DNA of 37,506 nt, taken from the NCBI GenBank assembly GCA_016214005.1, contig JACRPK010000022.1:1-37506 (forward strand), given 5' to 3'. The notes under the pieces are model-generated. The model did not search any database. It saw only the letters and a program-made list of their open reading frames with translations, and had not been told where the DNA came from. A program made the translations under genes and the position numbers. Source of the stretch: Candidatus Wolfebacteria bacterium (GTDB lineage: Bacteria > Patescibacteriota > Minisyncoccia > UBA6257 > UBA9933). Positions 1 to 7,337 of the stretch are shown here, piece by piece (the first letter of the stretch is position 1; every line of letters begins with the position of its first letter).

Positions 1-1168
1 GCCGCGACTTTTGACTCAAACCTTTTGCCCGGAGTAGACAATCAATATGAAATAGGCTATTCAACCAATCAAAGATGGAAAAACATCTCTATTTCTAATC
101 TTCTTAATCTCGGCCAGCTTTCCGTTGATCCAGTTGGCGCGACAAACGGATCAATATATTACAATACAACCTCAAATTCGTTTAAAGGCTACGCTTCCAG
201 CACTTGGTCAACCATAAGCAGCCTTTGGAATTCTTCAAGTACAAGTATTTATTATAATGGGGGGAATGTGGGGATTGGGATGACGAATCCTACATCTAAA
301 TTTGTTATCGCCGATCAAGATTCACAAATGGTCTTCTCTCAAACAAGTACATATACGCTTATTGGCTCAGCAGGTATTAGTAATTATCCAACAGGTCGTG
401 ATATCAGACTTGCTCCCGGTGATGGATTTAGCACTACAATGACGATCGCAACAACCGGCAACATCGGCATCGGGACGACGGCGCCGGAGACAAAGTTAGA
501 TGTTGCGGGCTCAATTCGAACTAATGCCGTTTCAGCTACAATGGATAATGCTACATGGACAAGTCTGGGCTACAGTTTTCCAGCGAACATGGGCCACATT
601 CAGGTCATATGTTCAAATAACGTTAATAATTCTGGCATGTACATTGTCGCACATGACAACGGAGGCGTAAGTGCAGGTCTCGGAACGGTATATATTGGCG
701 GCGTGGGAAACTACTGGAGTTTCCGCAATAGCGCCGGGGTACTTGAAGTAAAAGGCTGGGACAGCTCACAGGGAGTTACGATTTCAGGCAGGTGCTCAAT
801 TCACGCTAGCCGTTAATGGAACAGCTTGGGTAACATCAGGCGCCTGGTCAGGTTCAGATATCAGATGGAAAAAGAATATTAAGCCATTGGAAAATTCATT
901 AAGCAAAATATTATCTCTTCAGGGAGTCAATTATGATTGGAAAAAAGAAGAATATCCTGATTTAAAATTTAATGATGGCCAACAAATCGGATTTATTGCC
1001 CAGGATGTGGAAAAAGTTTTTCCAGAAGTCGTATCTACCGATAACAACGGCTATAAGGGAATTTCTTATGATAAGCTTGTGCCGGCTTTAACGGAAGCCA
1101 TCAAAGAACAGCAAAAACAAATTGAAGAATTGAAAGCGGAAGTGAAGGAATTGAAAGCGGGGAGATAA
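1..1168 (+). pseudogene. Peptidase S74 domain surface/fibre-like protein, 5'-truncated by the window and frameshifted
   Basis: The reading frame is open from base 1 (the track's TTG at 25 is internal), so the gene starts upstream of the window. Frame 1 encodes beta-rich repeats of the type NVGIGMTNPTSKFVI and NIGIGTTAPETKLDVAG, typical of trimeric tail-fibre or adhesin-like proteins, and stops at 816. The expected continuation, AQFTLAVNGTAWVTSGAWSGSDIRWKKNI, is read in frame 2 and runs to 1168. Dropping one base near 790 (tcaggc-a-ggtgct) restores ISGGAQF and one continuous protein. The C-terminal part is a peptidase S74 intramolecular chaperone: SDIRWKKN keeps the Ser (854-856) and the Lys five residues on (869-871) that form the autocleavage dyad in endosialidase-type chaperones. 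It ends in a coiled coil (EQQKQIEELKAEVKELKAG). The cause may be a sequencing/assembly error or a real mutation. Family call is firm; functional state is unknown. Confidence 0.85.
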
Positions 1169-1205
1169 ATTTGACTTTGGGATTTTGGAGGTTAAAATAA
1201 ATAAT

Positions 1206-1418
1206 ATGAATACGATTACTATTCCGAAAAATTTAATAAAAAATGATTTAATTGTGATGGATAAAGAAAGTTTTGAAAGAATATCTAAGGAAAATAAAGA
1301 ATTACATTTAGCAATAAAAGCAATTTTAGAGGGGGAACGGGCTTTGTTTTTGGGGAAAACTCAAAATTTTAAAGAATTTTTAAAAATTAGATTTCCCAAA
1401 TATGCCAAAAATCGTTGA
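1206..1418 (+). CDS. Type II antitoxin (copy 1), 70 aa
   Basis: This small protein begins MNTITIPKNLIKND, the same 14 residues that open the 70-aa protein at 1758, which fixes the start at ATG 1206 rather than the TTG at 1185. A GGAGG lies about 14 nt upstream, rather far for a standard ribosome site. The N-terminus looks like the short DNA-binding strand region of AbrB- or Phd-like antitoxins, and the C-terminal half (KENKELHLAIKAILEG) is helical and would wrap the toxin. The gene overlaps the next ORF, a RelE/ParE-like toxin, by 17 nt, the usual coupling of antitoxin and toxin. By family logic it would neutralise the toxin and repress its own promoter; no operator is obvious. The exact antitoxin family is not certain. 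Confidence 0.7.
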   Translation: MNTITIPKNLIKNDLIVMDKESFERISKENKELHLAIKAILEGERALFLGKTQNFKEFLKIRFPKYAKNR

Positions 1419-1671
1419 TTCGCATACTACTCCTAATTTTGGAAAGCAATTTGATAAATTGCCTAAAAATTTTCAGAAAATCGTGATTAGAAAAATACTG
1501 CTTTTTGAAAATAACCCTTTTCATCCGGGACTCAATACTCATAAATTGAAAGGTGGACTTTCCGCATTTTGGTCTTTTTATATCAATGATAATTTTCGAG
1601 TTCTATGTCGTTTTTTAAAAAATAATGAAGTTATCTATTATGATATAAACAGTCATGATATTTATAAATAA
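1402..1671 (+). CDS. RelE/ParE-superfamily toxin, 89 aa
   Basis: The 89-aa basic protein has the RelE/ParE layout: an N-terminal helical hairpin (FGKQFDKLPKNFQKIVIRKILLFENNPF), the central HPGLNTHKLKGGLSAFWSFYINDNFRVLCRF strands, and the terminal VIYYDINSHDIYK strand. Relatives are either ribosome-dependent mRNA interferases (RelE/HigB/YafQ) or gyrase poisons (ParE); the sequence alone does not decide which. It starts inside the last codons of the antitoxin (17-nt overlap), so translation is probably coupled. The ORF appears intact and of normal length. A decayed relative sharing the HDIYK end lies at 1973-2136. Confidence 0.75.
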   Translation: MPKIVDSHTTPNFGKQFDKLPKNFQKIVIRKILLFENNPFHPGLNTHKLKGGLSAFWSFYINDNFRVLCRFLKNNEVIYYDINSHDIYK

Positions 1672-1676
1672 CTAAG

Positions 1677-1739
1677 GCTATTAAAACCCGGCAAAAACAA
1701 ATTGCAGAATCAAAAGCGGAAATTGACCACAATTTTTAG
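1677..1739 (+). pseudogene. Relic of the S74 protein's coiled-coil tail (duplicate)
   Basis: Read in frame this 21-codon stretch gives AIKTRQKQIAESKAEIDHNF followed by TAG. It matches the end of the upstream S74 gene (AIKEQQKQIEELKAEVKEL) at both DNA and protein level. It has no start and nothing of the S74 domain before it, so it is a leftover of a tandem duplication. It sits directly before the second antitoxin, just as the intact tail sits before the first, which defines the left edge of the duplicated block. Confidence 0.7.
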
Positions 1740-1757
1740 CTGTGATAATGTTTAAAA

Positions 1758-1970
1758 ATGAATACGATTACTATCCCCAAAAATTTAATAAAGAACGATG
1801 ATTTGGTGATTATACCGCGTCAGAAATATGAAGAGTTTTTAAATTTGGAAAAAATAATCGAAAAAAAAATGGCCGAGGAGGCAGATATTGATTTAGCTGT
1901 TCAGATTTATAAAAAAGAAAAACGACAGGGGAAATTAAAAGTAATTGAATCTTTAATTGATTTAGATTAA
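1758..1970 (+). CDS. Type II antitoxin (copy 2), 70 aa, toxin partner decayed
   Basis: The protein starts MNTITIPKNLIKNDDLVIIPRQKYEEFL, sharing its first 14 residues with the antitoxin at 1206 and having the same total length of 70 aa. It diverges afterwards (ADIDLAVQIYKKEKRQGKLKVIESLIDL). The ORF is intact, but the toxin that should follow is a shortened, frameshifted remnant. It may therefore be a solitary antitoxin, either on its way to loss or kept as an anti-toxin against related toxins. No Shine-Dalgarno site is visible before ATG 1758. Confidence 0.65.
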   Translation: MNTITIPKNLIKNDDLVIIPRQKYEEFLNLEKIIEKKMAEEADIDLAVQIYKKEKRQGKLKVIESLIDLD

Positions 1971-1972
1971 AT

Positions 1973-2136
1973 ATGATTATCCGTATTTCTTCTAAATTCA
2001 AGAAATCTTATAAAAAATTACCGAAAGATGTAATTGGTCTTTTACTGTCGTCGGTCAATATAGAATAATGTTTTCTTTTGCAGATAAAAATAAAATAGAT
2101 TTTATTAATATTGGCACCCATGATATTTATAAATAA
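1973..2136 (+). pseudogene. Degraded RelE/ParE toxin remnant
   Basis: From ATG 1973 the sequence reads MIIRISSKFKKSYKKLPKDVIGLL, the usual RelE/ParE N-terminus, then hits TAA after about 32 codons. In another frame GQYRIMFSFADKNKIDFINIGTHDIYK follows, the usual C-terminal strands, ending at 2136. Compared with the 89-aa toxin upstream, the middle (the NPFHPGLNTHKLKGG region) is missing and the frame is shifted, so an internal deletion is the simplest explanation. The transketolase start codon follows 2 nt after its end. It cannot encode a working toxin. Confidence 0.75.
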
Positions 2137-2138
2137 CT

Positions 2139-2999
2139 ATGCATCCGCTTCACGATAAAAAAATAAAATTTTTGGAAGAGACGGCGAATCTTATCCGTCA
2201 GGATATTATTAAAATGCTCGTTGAAGCCGGCAGCGGGCACAGCGCCGGGCCTTTGGGGATGACAGATATTTTTACGGCTTTATATTTTCATATTTTAAAC
2301 CATAATCCAAAAGATCCGAATTGGGCTGACAGGGACAGACTGGTTTTATCAAACGGCCATATTTGTCCGGTTCAATACGCGGCTTTGGCTTGGGCAGGAT
2401 ATTTTCCAATGGAAGAAATGATGACTTTAAGAAAATTAGGCAGCCGCTTGCAAGGACATCCGCATCGCGGAGCATTGCCGGGTGTTGAAACAACTTCCGG
2501 TCCGCTTGGCTCTGGTCTTTCGCAGTCAGCGGGCATTGCCTTGGCAGCTAAAATGGATAATAAAAAATATCATATTTATTGCCTGATGTCTGACGGCGAG
2601 CATGATGCCGGCAATACCTGGGAGGCCGCGATGTTTATCGGAAAAAATAAATTAAACAATTTGATAGCGATTATCGACAGAAATAATATTCAGATAGACG
2701 GCTTTACCGAAGACATAATGCCTTTAGAATCTTTACGAAATAAATATGAATCTTTTGATTGGCATGTTTTGGAAATTAACGGTCATGATATGCGCGATAT
2801 TATCGCGGCAGTCAATGAAGCCAAAGCGGTTTTTGAAAAGCCGACGGTCATTATCGCCCATACGATTCCGGGCAAGGATGTGAGTTTTATGGAAAGCGAT
2901 TTTGCTTGGCATGGCATTCCGCCGAACAAAGACCAGGCAAAAGCGGCCTTGGCGGAACTTCGGACTTTGGGCGGAAAAATAAAAAGCGAACATCAATAA
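2139..2999 (+). CDS. tkt: Transketolase, N-terminal (ThDP pyrophosphate-binding) subunit
   Basis: This 286-aa protein is the first half of transketolase, which moves two-carbon ketol units between sugar phosphates in the non-oxidative pentose phosphate pathway. It has the substrate/ThDP histidines in GSGHSAGPLG (residues 31-40) and SNGH (71-74), the GPLGSGLSQSAG segment (121-132) and the Mg-ThDP motif SDGEHDAGNTWEA...DRNN (151-183), with Ser where many enzymes have the first Gly of GDGE. The pyrimidine-binding and C-terminal domains are absent here and are encoded at 3588-4577. The two products should form one active enzyme, as in the split transketolases of archaea and CPR bacteria. Start ATG 2139 lies just after the toxin relic and has no Shine-Dalgarno site. 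Confidence 0.95.
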   Translation: MHPLHDKKIKFLEETANLIRQDIIKMLVEAGSGHSAGPLGMTDIFTALYFHILNHNPKDPNWADRDRLVLSNGHICPVQYAALAWAGYFPMEEMMTLRKLGSRLQGHPHRGALPGVETTSGPLGSGLSQSAGIALAAKMDNKKYHIYCLMSDGEHDAGNTWEAAMFIGKNKLNNLIAIIDRNNIQIDGFTEDIMPLESLRNKYESFDWHVLEINGHDMRDIIAAVNEAKAVFEKPTVIIAHTIPGKDVSFMESDFAWHGIPPNKDQAKAALAELRTLGGKIKSEHQ

Positions 3000-3004
3000 A
3001 AATT

Positions 3005-3595
3005 ATGGAAATTACAAAATTATTCAGCATTAAAAAATTCGGAATGGGTTTGGCGATTATCATTGTTTTTAATTTATTTATCAATTACGGAATCAATACT
3101 TTTTATAAATCGCCGGAGTATAATAATTTTTGCAATCCCGAAAGATTGAAACAGGCGCTAAATATGCGCGAAAGTTGCGAAGCAGTCGGCGGATTGTGGA
3201 CGGAAAATGTCGGCTATGAAAGCAAAAGGCTTTACGCGCCTGTTAACGGAACAGAAAAGCCGATGCCCTTGGTGGAAATTCAAAGCCAGGAGCCGAAAGG
3301 CTGGTGCGATCAGGATTATACCTGCCGTAAAAATTATGAGGGGGAAAATAATATTTATCGCCGTAATGTTTTTATAGTCTGGATTATCGCCGGCGCTTTG
3401 GCGATTATTGGAAGTTTTTTTGTAGTCGCGGTTTCAATGCTTTCAACGAGCTTTATGTTTGCCGGACTTTTGGCGCTTTTAATCGGTACGCTTGAGTATT
3501 GGTCAGCGATGCAGGATTATTTGAGGTTCATAATTTTAGGAATTGTTTTGGCATTTTTGGTTTTTACGGCGTATAAAAAATTAAAAAATGATTAA
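3005..3595 (+). CDS. Membrane protein of unknown function, 196 aa, between the transketolase halves
   Basis: The track ORF begins earlier inside the transketolase frame, but MEITKLFSIKKFG at ATG 3005 is the sensible start. The protein has one N-terminal membrane helix (GMGLAIIIVFNLFINYGI), a loop of about 90 residues with four cysteines (NNFC, RESC, GWC, YTC), and three further helices (VFIVWIIAGALAIIGSFFVVAV, FMFAGLLALLIGTLEYW, LRFIILGIVLAFLVF). The cysteine loop is probably outside and may hold disulfides. I recognise no domain. It lies 5 nt after the first transketolase half and overlaps the start of the second by 8 nt (ATGATTAA), so the three genes are one transcript and the second half is probably translated by reinitiation. 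Confidence 0.8.
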   Translation: MEITKLFSIKKFGMGLAIIIVFNLFINYGINTFYKSPEYNNFCNPERLKQALNMRESCEAVGGLWTENVGYESKRLYAPVNGTEKPMPLVEIQSQEPKGWCDQDYTCRKNYEGENNIYRRNVFIVWIIAGALAIIGSFFVVAVSMLSTSFMFAGLLALLIGTLEYWSAMQDYLRFIILGIVLAFLVFTAYKKLKND

Positions 3596-4577
3596 CAAAA
3601 TTGCAAAATTAAACAAAAAAATTTTTAAAGCCGATATAGAGCAGGCGCCGACGCGCGATGGCTATGGCAAGGGGCTAGTTGAGGCCGGAGAAAAAGATAA
3701 AAATGTTGTTGTTTTGTGCGCGGATTTGACAGAGTCAACTAGAAGTCATTGGTTTAAAGAAAAATTTCCTCAAAGGTTTATTGAAATGGGCGTGGCGGAG
3801 CAGAATATGGCAACCGTGGCGGCCGGACTGGGAATTTCCGGAAAAATTCCGTTTATTTCTTCTTACGCGGTTTTTTCTCCGGGAAGAAATTGGGAACAAA
3901 TTAGAACGACTATTGCCTATAATGATTCCAATGTGAAAATTTGCGGCGCGCATGCCGGAGTTTCGGTTGGTCCTGATGGCGCCACACATCAGGCGATTGA
4001 AGATATTGCTACTATGCGGGCAATGCCGAATATGAAAGTAATCGTGCCGTGTGATGCCATTGAAGCGCAAAAAGCGACGATTGCGGCAGCGCAAATTTAT
4101 GGACCGGTTTATTTCAGGTTTGCTCGGGAGAAAACTCCGATTTTTACCACTGAAAATTCTTCTTTTGAAATAGGAAAGGCTTATGAAATTTGGGCTGGCA
4201 AAAATCCGCAGATTGCGATTATCGGAGCCGGACCGGTTTTATATAATGCGTTGCTTGCTGCCCAAGAATTGGAAAAAGAAAAAATCAGCGTTATTGTTTT
4301 AAATTGTCATACCATTAAACCGCTTGACGAGAAAAAAATTATTGAAGTTGCGAAAAAATGCGGGGCCGTGGTAACGGTTGAAGAACATAATGTTATCGGC
4401 GGGCTGGGAAGCGCAGTAGCGGAAGTTTTGGCGAAGAATTGCCCGATGCCGATGGAATTTATCGGTATGCAGGACACTTTTGGCGAAAGTGGCGAGCCCG
4501 ATGATCTTATTGAAAAATATGGAATGGGAGCGAAAGATATTATTAAAGCGGTTAAAAAAGTTATTAAAAAAAAATAA
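3588..4577 (+). CDS. tkt: Transketolase, C-terminal (pyrimidine-binding + C-terminal domain) subunit
   Basis: This 329-aa protein supplies the second half of transketolase. The pyrimidine-binding domain contains GVAEQN (Glu71 activates the ThDP aminopyrimidine ring), FISSYAVFSPGRNWEQIR and AGVSVGPDGATHQAIEDIA. The C-terminal Rossmann-like domain (from about residue 200) has IAIIGAGPVLYNALLAAQELEK and VVTVEEHNVIGGLGSAVAEVL. DXS-like and E1-beta proteins share this fold, but partnership with the N half at 2139 makes transketolase the best call. Start ATG 3588 overlaps the membrane protein gene by 8 nt. Confidence 0.95.
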   Translation: MINKIAKLNKKIFKADIEQAPTRDGYGKGLVEAGEKDKNVVVLCADLTESTRSHWFKEKFPQRFIEMGVAEQNMATVAAGLGISGKIPFISSYAVFSPGRNWEQIRTTIAYNDSNVKICGAHAGVSVGPDGATHQAIEDIATMRAMPNMKVIVPCDAIEAQKATIAAAQIYGPVYFRFAREKTPIFTTENSSFEIGKAYEIWAGKNPQIAIIGAGPVLYNALLAAQELEKEKISVIVLNCHTIKPLDEKKIIEVAKKCGAVVTVEEHNVIGGLGSAVAEVLAKNCPMPMEFIGMQDTFGESGEPDDLIEKYGMGAKDIIKAVKKVIKKK

Positions 4578-4578
4578 A

Positions 4579-5613
4579 ATGTACGACATCATTACAATCG
4601 GCACGGCAACCAGAGATATTTTTTTGAAAAGTCCGTTTTTTAGAATAGTAAAAGACGGAAATTATTTTAAAAAAATCGGGTTTCCGACAGGCGAAGCTCA
4701 ATGTTTCGCTTTGGGAGGAAAAATTGACATTGAAAAACCGGTGTTTACGACCGGCGGCGGTGCCACTAACGCGGCCGTTAGCTTTGCAAGACAAGGATTT
4801 AAAACAGCGGCGGTTGTAAAGGTTGGCAATGATTTTTCAGGAAAAGAAATTTTGAATGAATTAAAATCTGAAAAGGTTTTTGCCTTTAATTTGAAGTCCG
4901 GCGAGGACACTGATTATTCGACTATTCTTTTATCGCCGACCGGCGAGCGGACGATTTTGGTTTATCGCGGCGCTTCAAAAAGTTTGGCGCTTAAAGAAAT
5001 TCCTTTCAAAAAAATGAAGGCAAAGTGGGTTTATATAACGCCCGGAAAAATTTCTTTTTCAGTGATGGGGGAAATTTTTGATTATTTTTATAAAAGGGGA
5101 ATTTTAATCGCTTTTAACCCTTCAAAGCGTTTTATTGAATTGGGAATTTCAAAAATGAGACCGTTTTTAAACAAAAGTAAGGTGATTCTTTTAAACCGCG
5201 AAGAAGCATCATATTTGACTGGGATTGATTTTCAAAAAGAAAAAGAAATTTTTAAAGTTTTAGACAAAGAAGTCCCGGGAATAGTTGTGATGACCGATGG
5301 AGAAAACGGCGCTGTTGTTTCCGACGGCCGAAAAATTTATAAATCAGAGATTTTTAAAGAAAAAAAAGTTGTTGACAGAACCGGCGCCGGCGATGCTTTT
5401 GGCAGCGGGTTTGTTGCCGGACTTTTGCAAAAAGGCGAGAAATGCGAGAAGGGATTGTGTAATATTGATAATATTGAATACGCTATCCGCTTGGCTTCGG
5501 CTAACGCCACTTCGGTGGTTGAGCATATCGGCGCCAAGGCCGGAATTTTGACTAAAAAAGATTTTGAAAAAAATAAAAGATGGAAGAATTTAAAAATAAA
5601 TGTTAAAATATAA
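4579..5613 (+). CDS. PfkB-family (ribokinase-like) carbohydrate kinase
   Basis: The start is ATG 4579, 1 nt after the transketolase stop; the track's earlier start lies inside transketolase. The 344-aa protein has the PfkB fold: substrate-side GGGATNAAVSFARQGF near residue 57, central LNREEASYLTG, and the ATP/anion-hole signature DRTGAGDAFGSGFVAG with catalytic base Asp272. It should phosphorylate a sugar or nucleoside hydroxyl with ATP. The family covers ribokinase, fructokinase, 6-phosphofructokinase 2 and adenosine kinase, and substrate cannot be read from sequence. Its position between transketolase and the aldolase suggests a role in feeding pentoses or hexoses into this pathway. Confidence 0.9.
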   Translation: MYDIITIGTATRDIFLKSPFFRIVKDGNYFKKIGFPTGEAQCFALGGKIDIEKPVFTTGGGATNAAVSFARQGFKTAAVVKVGNDFSGKEILNELKSEKVFAFNLKSGEDTDYSTILLSPTGERTILVYRGASKSLALKEIPFKKMKAKWVYITPGKISFSVMGEIFDYFYKRGILIAFNPSKRFIELGISKMRPFLNKSKVILLNREEASYLTGIDFQKEKEIFKVLDKEVPGIVVMTDGENGAVVSDGRKIYKSEIFKEKKVVDRTGAGDAFGSGFVAGLLQKGEKCEKGLCNIDNIEYAIRLASANATSVVEHIGAKAGILTKKDFEKNKRWKNLKINVKI

Positions 5614-5623
5614 ATATTGAATT

Positions 5624-6022
5624 ATGGATAGCCACAAATTAACCCATAAAGATAAAAAAATTCTTGTCGTTGAAGACGAAAAGCCGATGAGAAGAGTTTT
5701 GGCTGATTCTTTGATTGCCGAAGGATTTTCGGTTTTAGAAGCGGAAAACGGAATTATCGGGCTTGATGTCGCGATGAGAGAGCATCCCGATCTTATTTTG
5801 CTTGATTTATTGATGCCGCAAATGGACGGCATTGAAATGCTTAAAAAATTGAGAGAAGACGCATGGGGAAAAAATGCCATAGTGATTGTTTTGACTAATT
5901 TGGGTGATACGGAAAAAATCGTTGAAGCCACCAAGTGCGGCGCTTATGGCTATTTATTAAAAACAAATTGGCGCATGGATGAAGTGATAAGAAAAATAGA
6001 AGGCTGTTTGTGCCAAAAATAG
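5624..6022 (+). CDS. Single-domain CheY-like response regulator
   Basis: The 132-aa protein is a receiver domain alone: acidic pair Glu17-Asp18 (VVEDEKP), phosphoacceptor Asp61 in LLDLLMPQMDG, switch Thr91 (VLTNLGD) and Lys113 (YLLKTNW). No DNA-binding or enzymatic output domain follows, so it would act by binding a partner protein. No histidine kinase is adjacent; the only kinase in the window is the interrupted gene at 17446-19485. The gene lies 10 nt after the PfkB kinase and 3 nt before the 415-aa orphan protein, which could be its effector by context only. Confidence 0.92.
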   Translation: MDSHKLTHKDKKILVVEDEKPMRRVLADSLIAEGFSVLEAENGIIGLDVAMREHPDLILLDLLMPQMDGIEMLKKLREDAWGKNAIVIVLTNLGDTEKIVEATKCGAYGYLLKTNWRMDEVIRKIEGCLCQK

Positions 6023-6025
6023 CAT

Positions 6026-7273
6026 ATGAATTCTTCAATTACGGCATTGGCGAAAATTTTGAAAATTGAAGCGCCGATGCTTTTAAGTTTAGATCAAAAA
6101 ATGTCTCAGGCGGCCGGAAAAACCGGAACGCTCGATTTTATTTTTAACGAAAATCAAAAATTAACAGATGAAACTGTTGCGAAAATCAACGGCGATAAAA
6201 ATAGCGACGCTTATTATATTTTGGGATCTCTTAGAAAAACGATTTTTAACCACGAGGTAAAATTGAAAAATTTTTTGGAAAATATTCAGGGCGAAAATAT
6301 TTTTGAAAAATCGGTGGCCTTGGCGAAACAAATGGTAAAATTTGAAAAAGGACATTTTTTGAAAAAAGAAAATATTAAAAAAATATTGTTGTCGCGACCA
6401 CCGCAGCATTTAATGGAATATTTGGGATATAAAGATATAAATTTGCTTGTTGAAAAAGAAGATTTGACGGAATGTTTCAGCGCTTTGCGATTTACCGAAT
6501 CTAATGACTGGATGCACGAGACATTCAAAGAAGTTTATAGCCATTTTGCGCCGAGCGATTTTGAAGAGCGGGAAATTGAGGTAAAAGTTTTAGGAGAAAA
6601 ATGGCATGAAATCGCCGAAAGATTTGTTGCCAAAAAACACCATAATGTGAGCCATTTAAAAGAATTCGGCGTGATATTTTTGAATCCGATTGCGGAAAAT
6701 ATTCCGGGGAAATTGTTGCGCGATTTTTTGCTTTTTCTCCATTATTTTCATGAAGTTGATTTTTATTCAAAACTTTTTAAAAATTGCTTTAATTGTCCGG
6801 ATTTTTCCGGAAGGTTTCAGTCTCTTTTGCGCGGTGATGTAAAAGAAATTTTTGAGGCGAAAGATGGCCAGTGGCTGATTGTTCAAAGGTATCTGAGCAA
6901 AGAAAATCCAGATGATCCAAGATTATTTATGCCGCGCGTTAATCCTGAATCAATCCATTGGTTAAGGGGCGAGCGGGATTTCGCAGAGTATTTTAAAAAA
7001 ATTGGAGATAATGATTTGGCGATGTGGAGTGATTTGGGTTGGGTGGGCGCTTTTTTCAAGCGCGGCAATTTTGAAGAGCTTTTGAGCTTTGACATTGAAG
7101 ACAACGCGATGTCAGTCGTTTCTTTTATGGAGGGCCGCGGGTTGGAACAATTTTTTACTTATCATCAAACCGAGGCGATGTGGACAAGAATTTTTCAGGA
7201 GTATGTTGGCGGCGAAGAAAATATGGAGCGTTTTTTAATTGATAATTTCGACAAGGGAGTGATTAAATTTTAA
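6026..7273 (+). CDS. Conserved-looking hypothetical protein, 415 aa
   Basis: I do not recognise a named domain. The protein is soluble, with no signal peptide or membrane helix, and is predicted mostly helical. Notable segments are LLSRPPQHLMEYLGYKDINLLVEKEDLTECFSALRF, a histidine-containing KWHEIAERFVAKKHHNVSHLKEFGVIF stretch, and an aromatic-rich C-terminus (WSDLGWVGAFFKRGNFEELLSFDIEDN...FFTYHQTEAMW). It starts 3 nt after the response regulator and has clean coding character over the whole length, so the ORF is real. Its position suggests a link to the receiver protein, but nothing in the sequence proves it. Confidence 0.85.
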   Translation: MNSSITALAKILKIEAPMLLSLDQKMSQAAGKTGTLDFIFNENQKLTDETVAKINGDKNSDAYYILGSLRKTIFNHEVKLKNFLENIQGENIFEKSVALAKQMVKFEKGHFLKKENIKKILLSRPPQHLMEYLGYKDINLLVEKEDLTECFSALRFTESNDWMHETFKEVYSHFAPSDFEEREIEVKVLGEKWHEIAERFVAKKHHNVSHLKEFGVIFLNPIAENIPGKLLRDFLLFLHYFHEVDFYSKLFKNCFNCPDFSGRFQSLLRGDVKEIFEAKDGQWLIVQRYLSKENPDDPRLFMPRVNPESIHWLRGERDFAEYFKKIGDNDLAMWSDLGWVGAFFKRGNFEELLSFDIEDNAMSVVSFMEGRGLEQFFTYHQTEAMWTRIFQEYVGGEENMERFLIDNFDKGVIKF

Positions 7274-7337
7274 GTATATTTTATTGGTAGAGATACTGGC
7301 AAGAAAAGATTTTATGAGTTAGAATTTTTATAAAACT

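Noticed and set aside
2906-3004. N-terminal extension of the membrane protein (track start 2906)
   Set aside because: The extra 33 residues lie in the transketolase frame shadow and are not protein-like; ATG 3005 gives a normal N-terminal membrane segment.
3735-4094. 119-aa minus-strand ORF opposite the transketolase C half
   Set aside because: Composition (His, Arg, Asn, Phe rich) is typical of an antisense shadow of a conserved gene.
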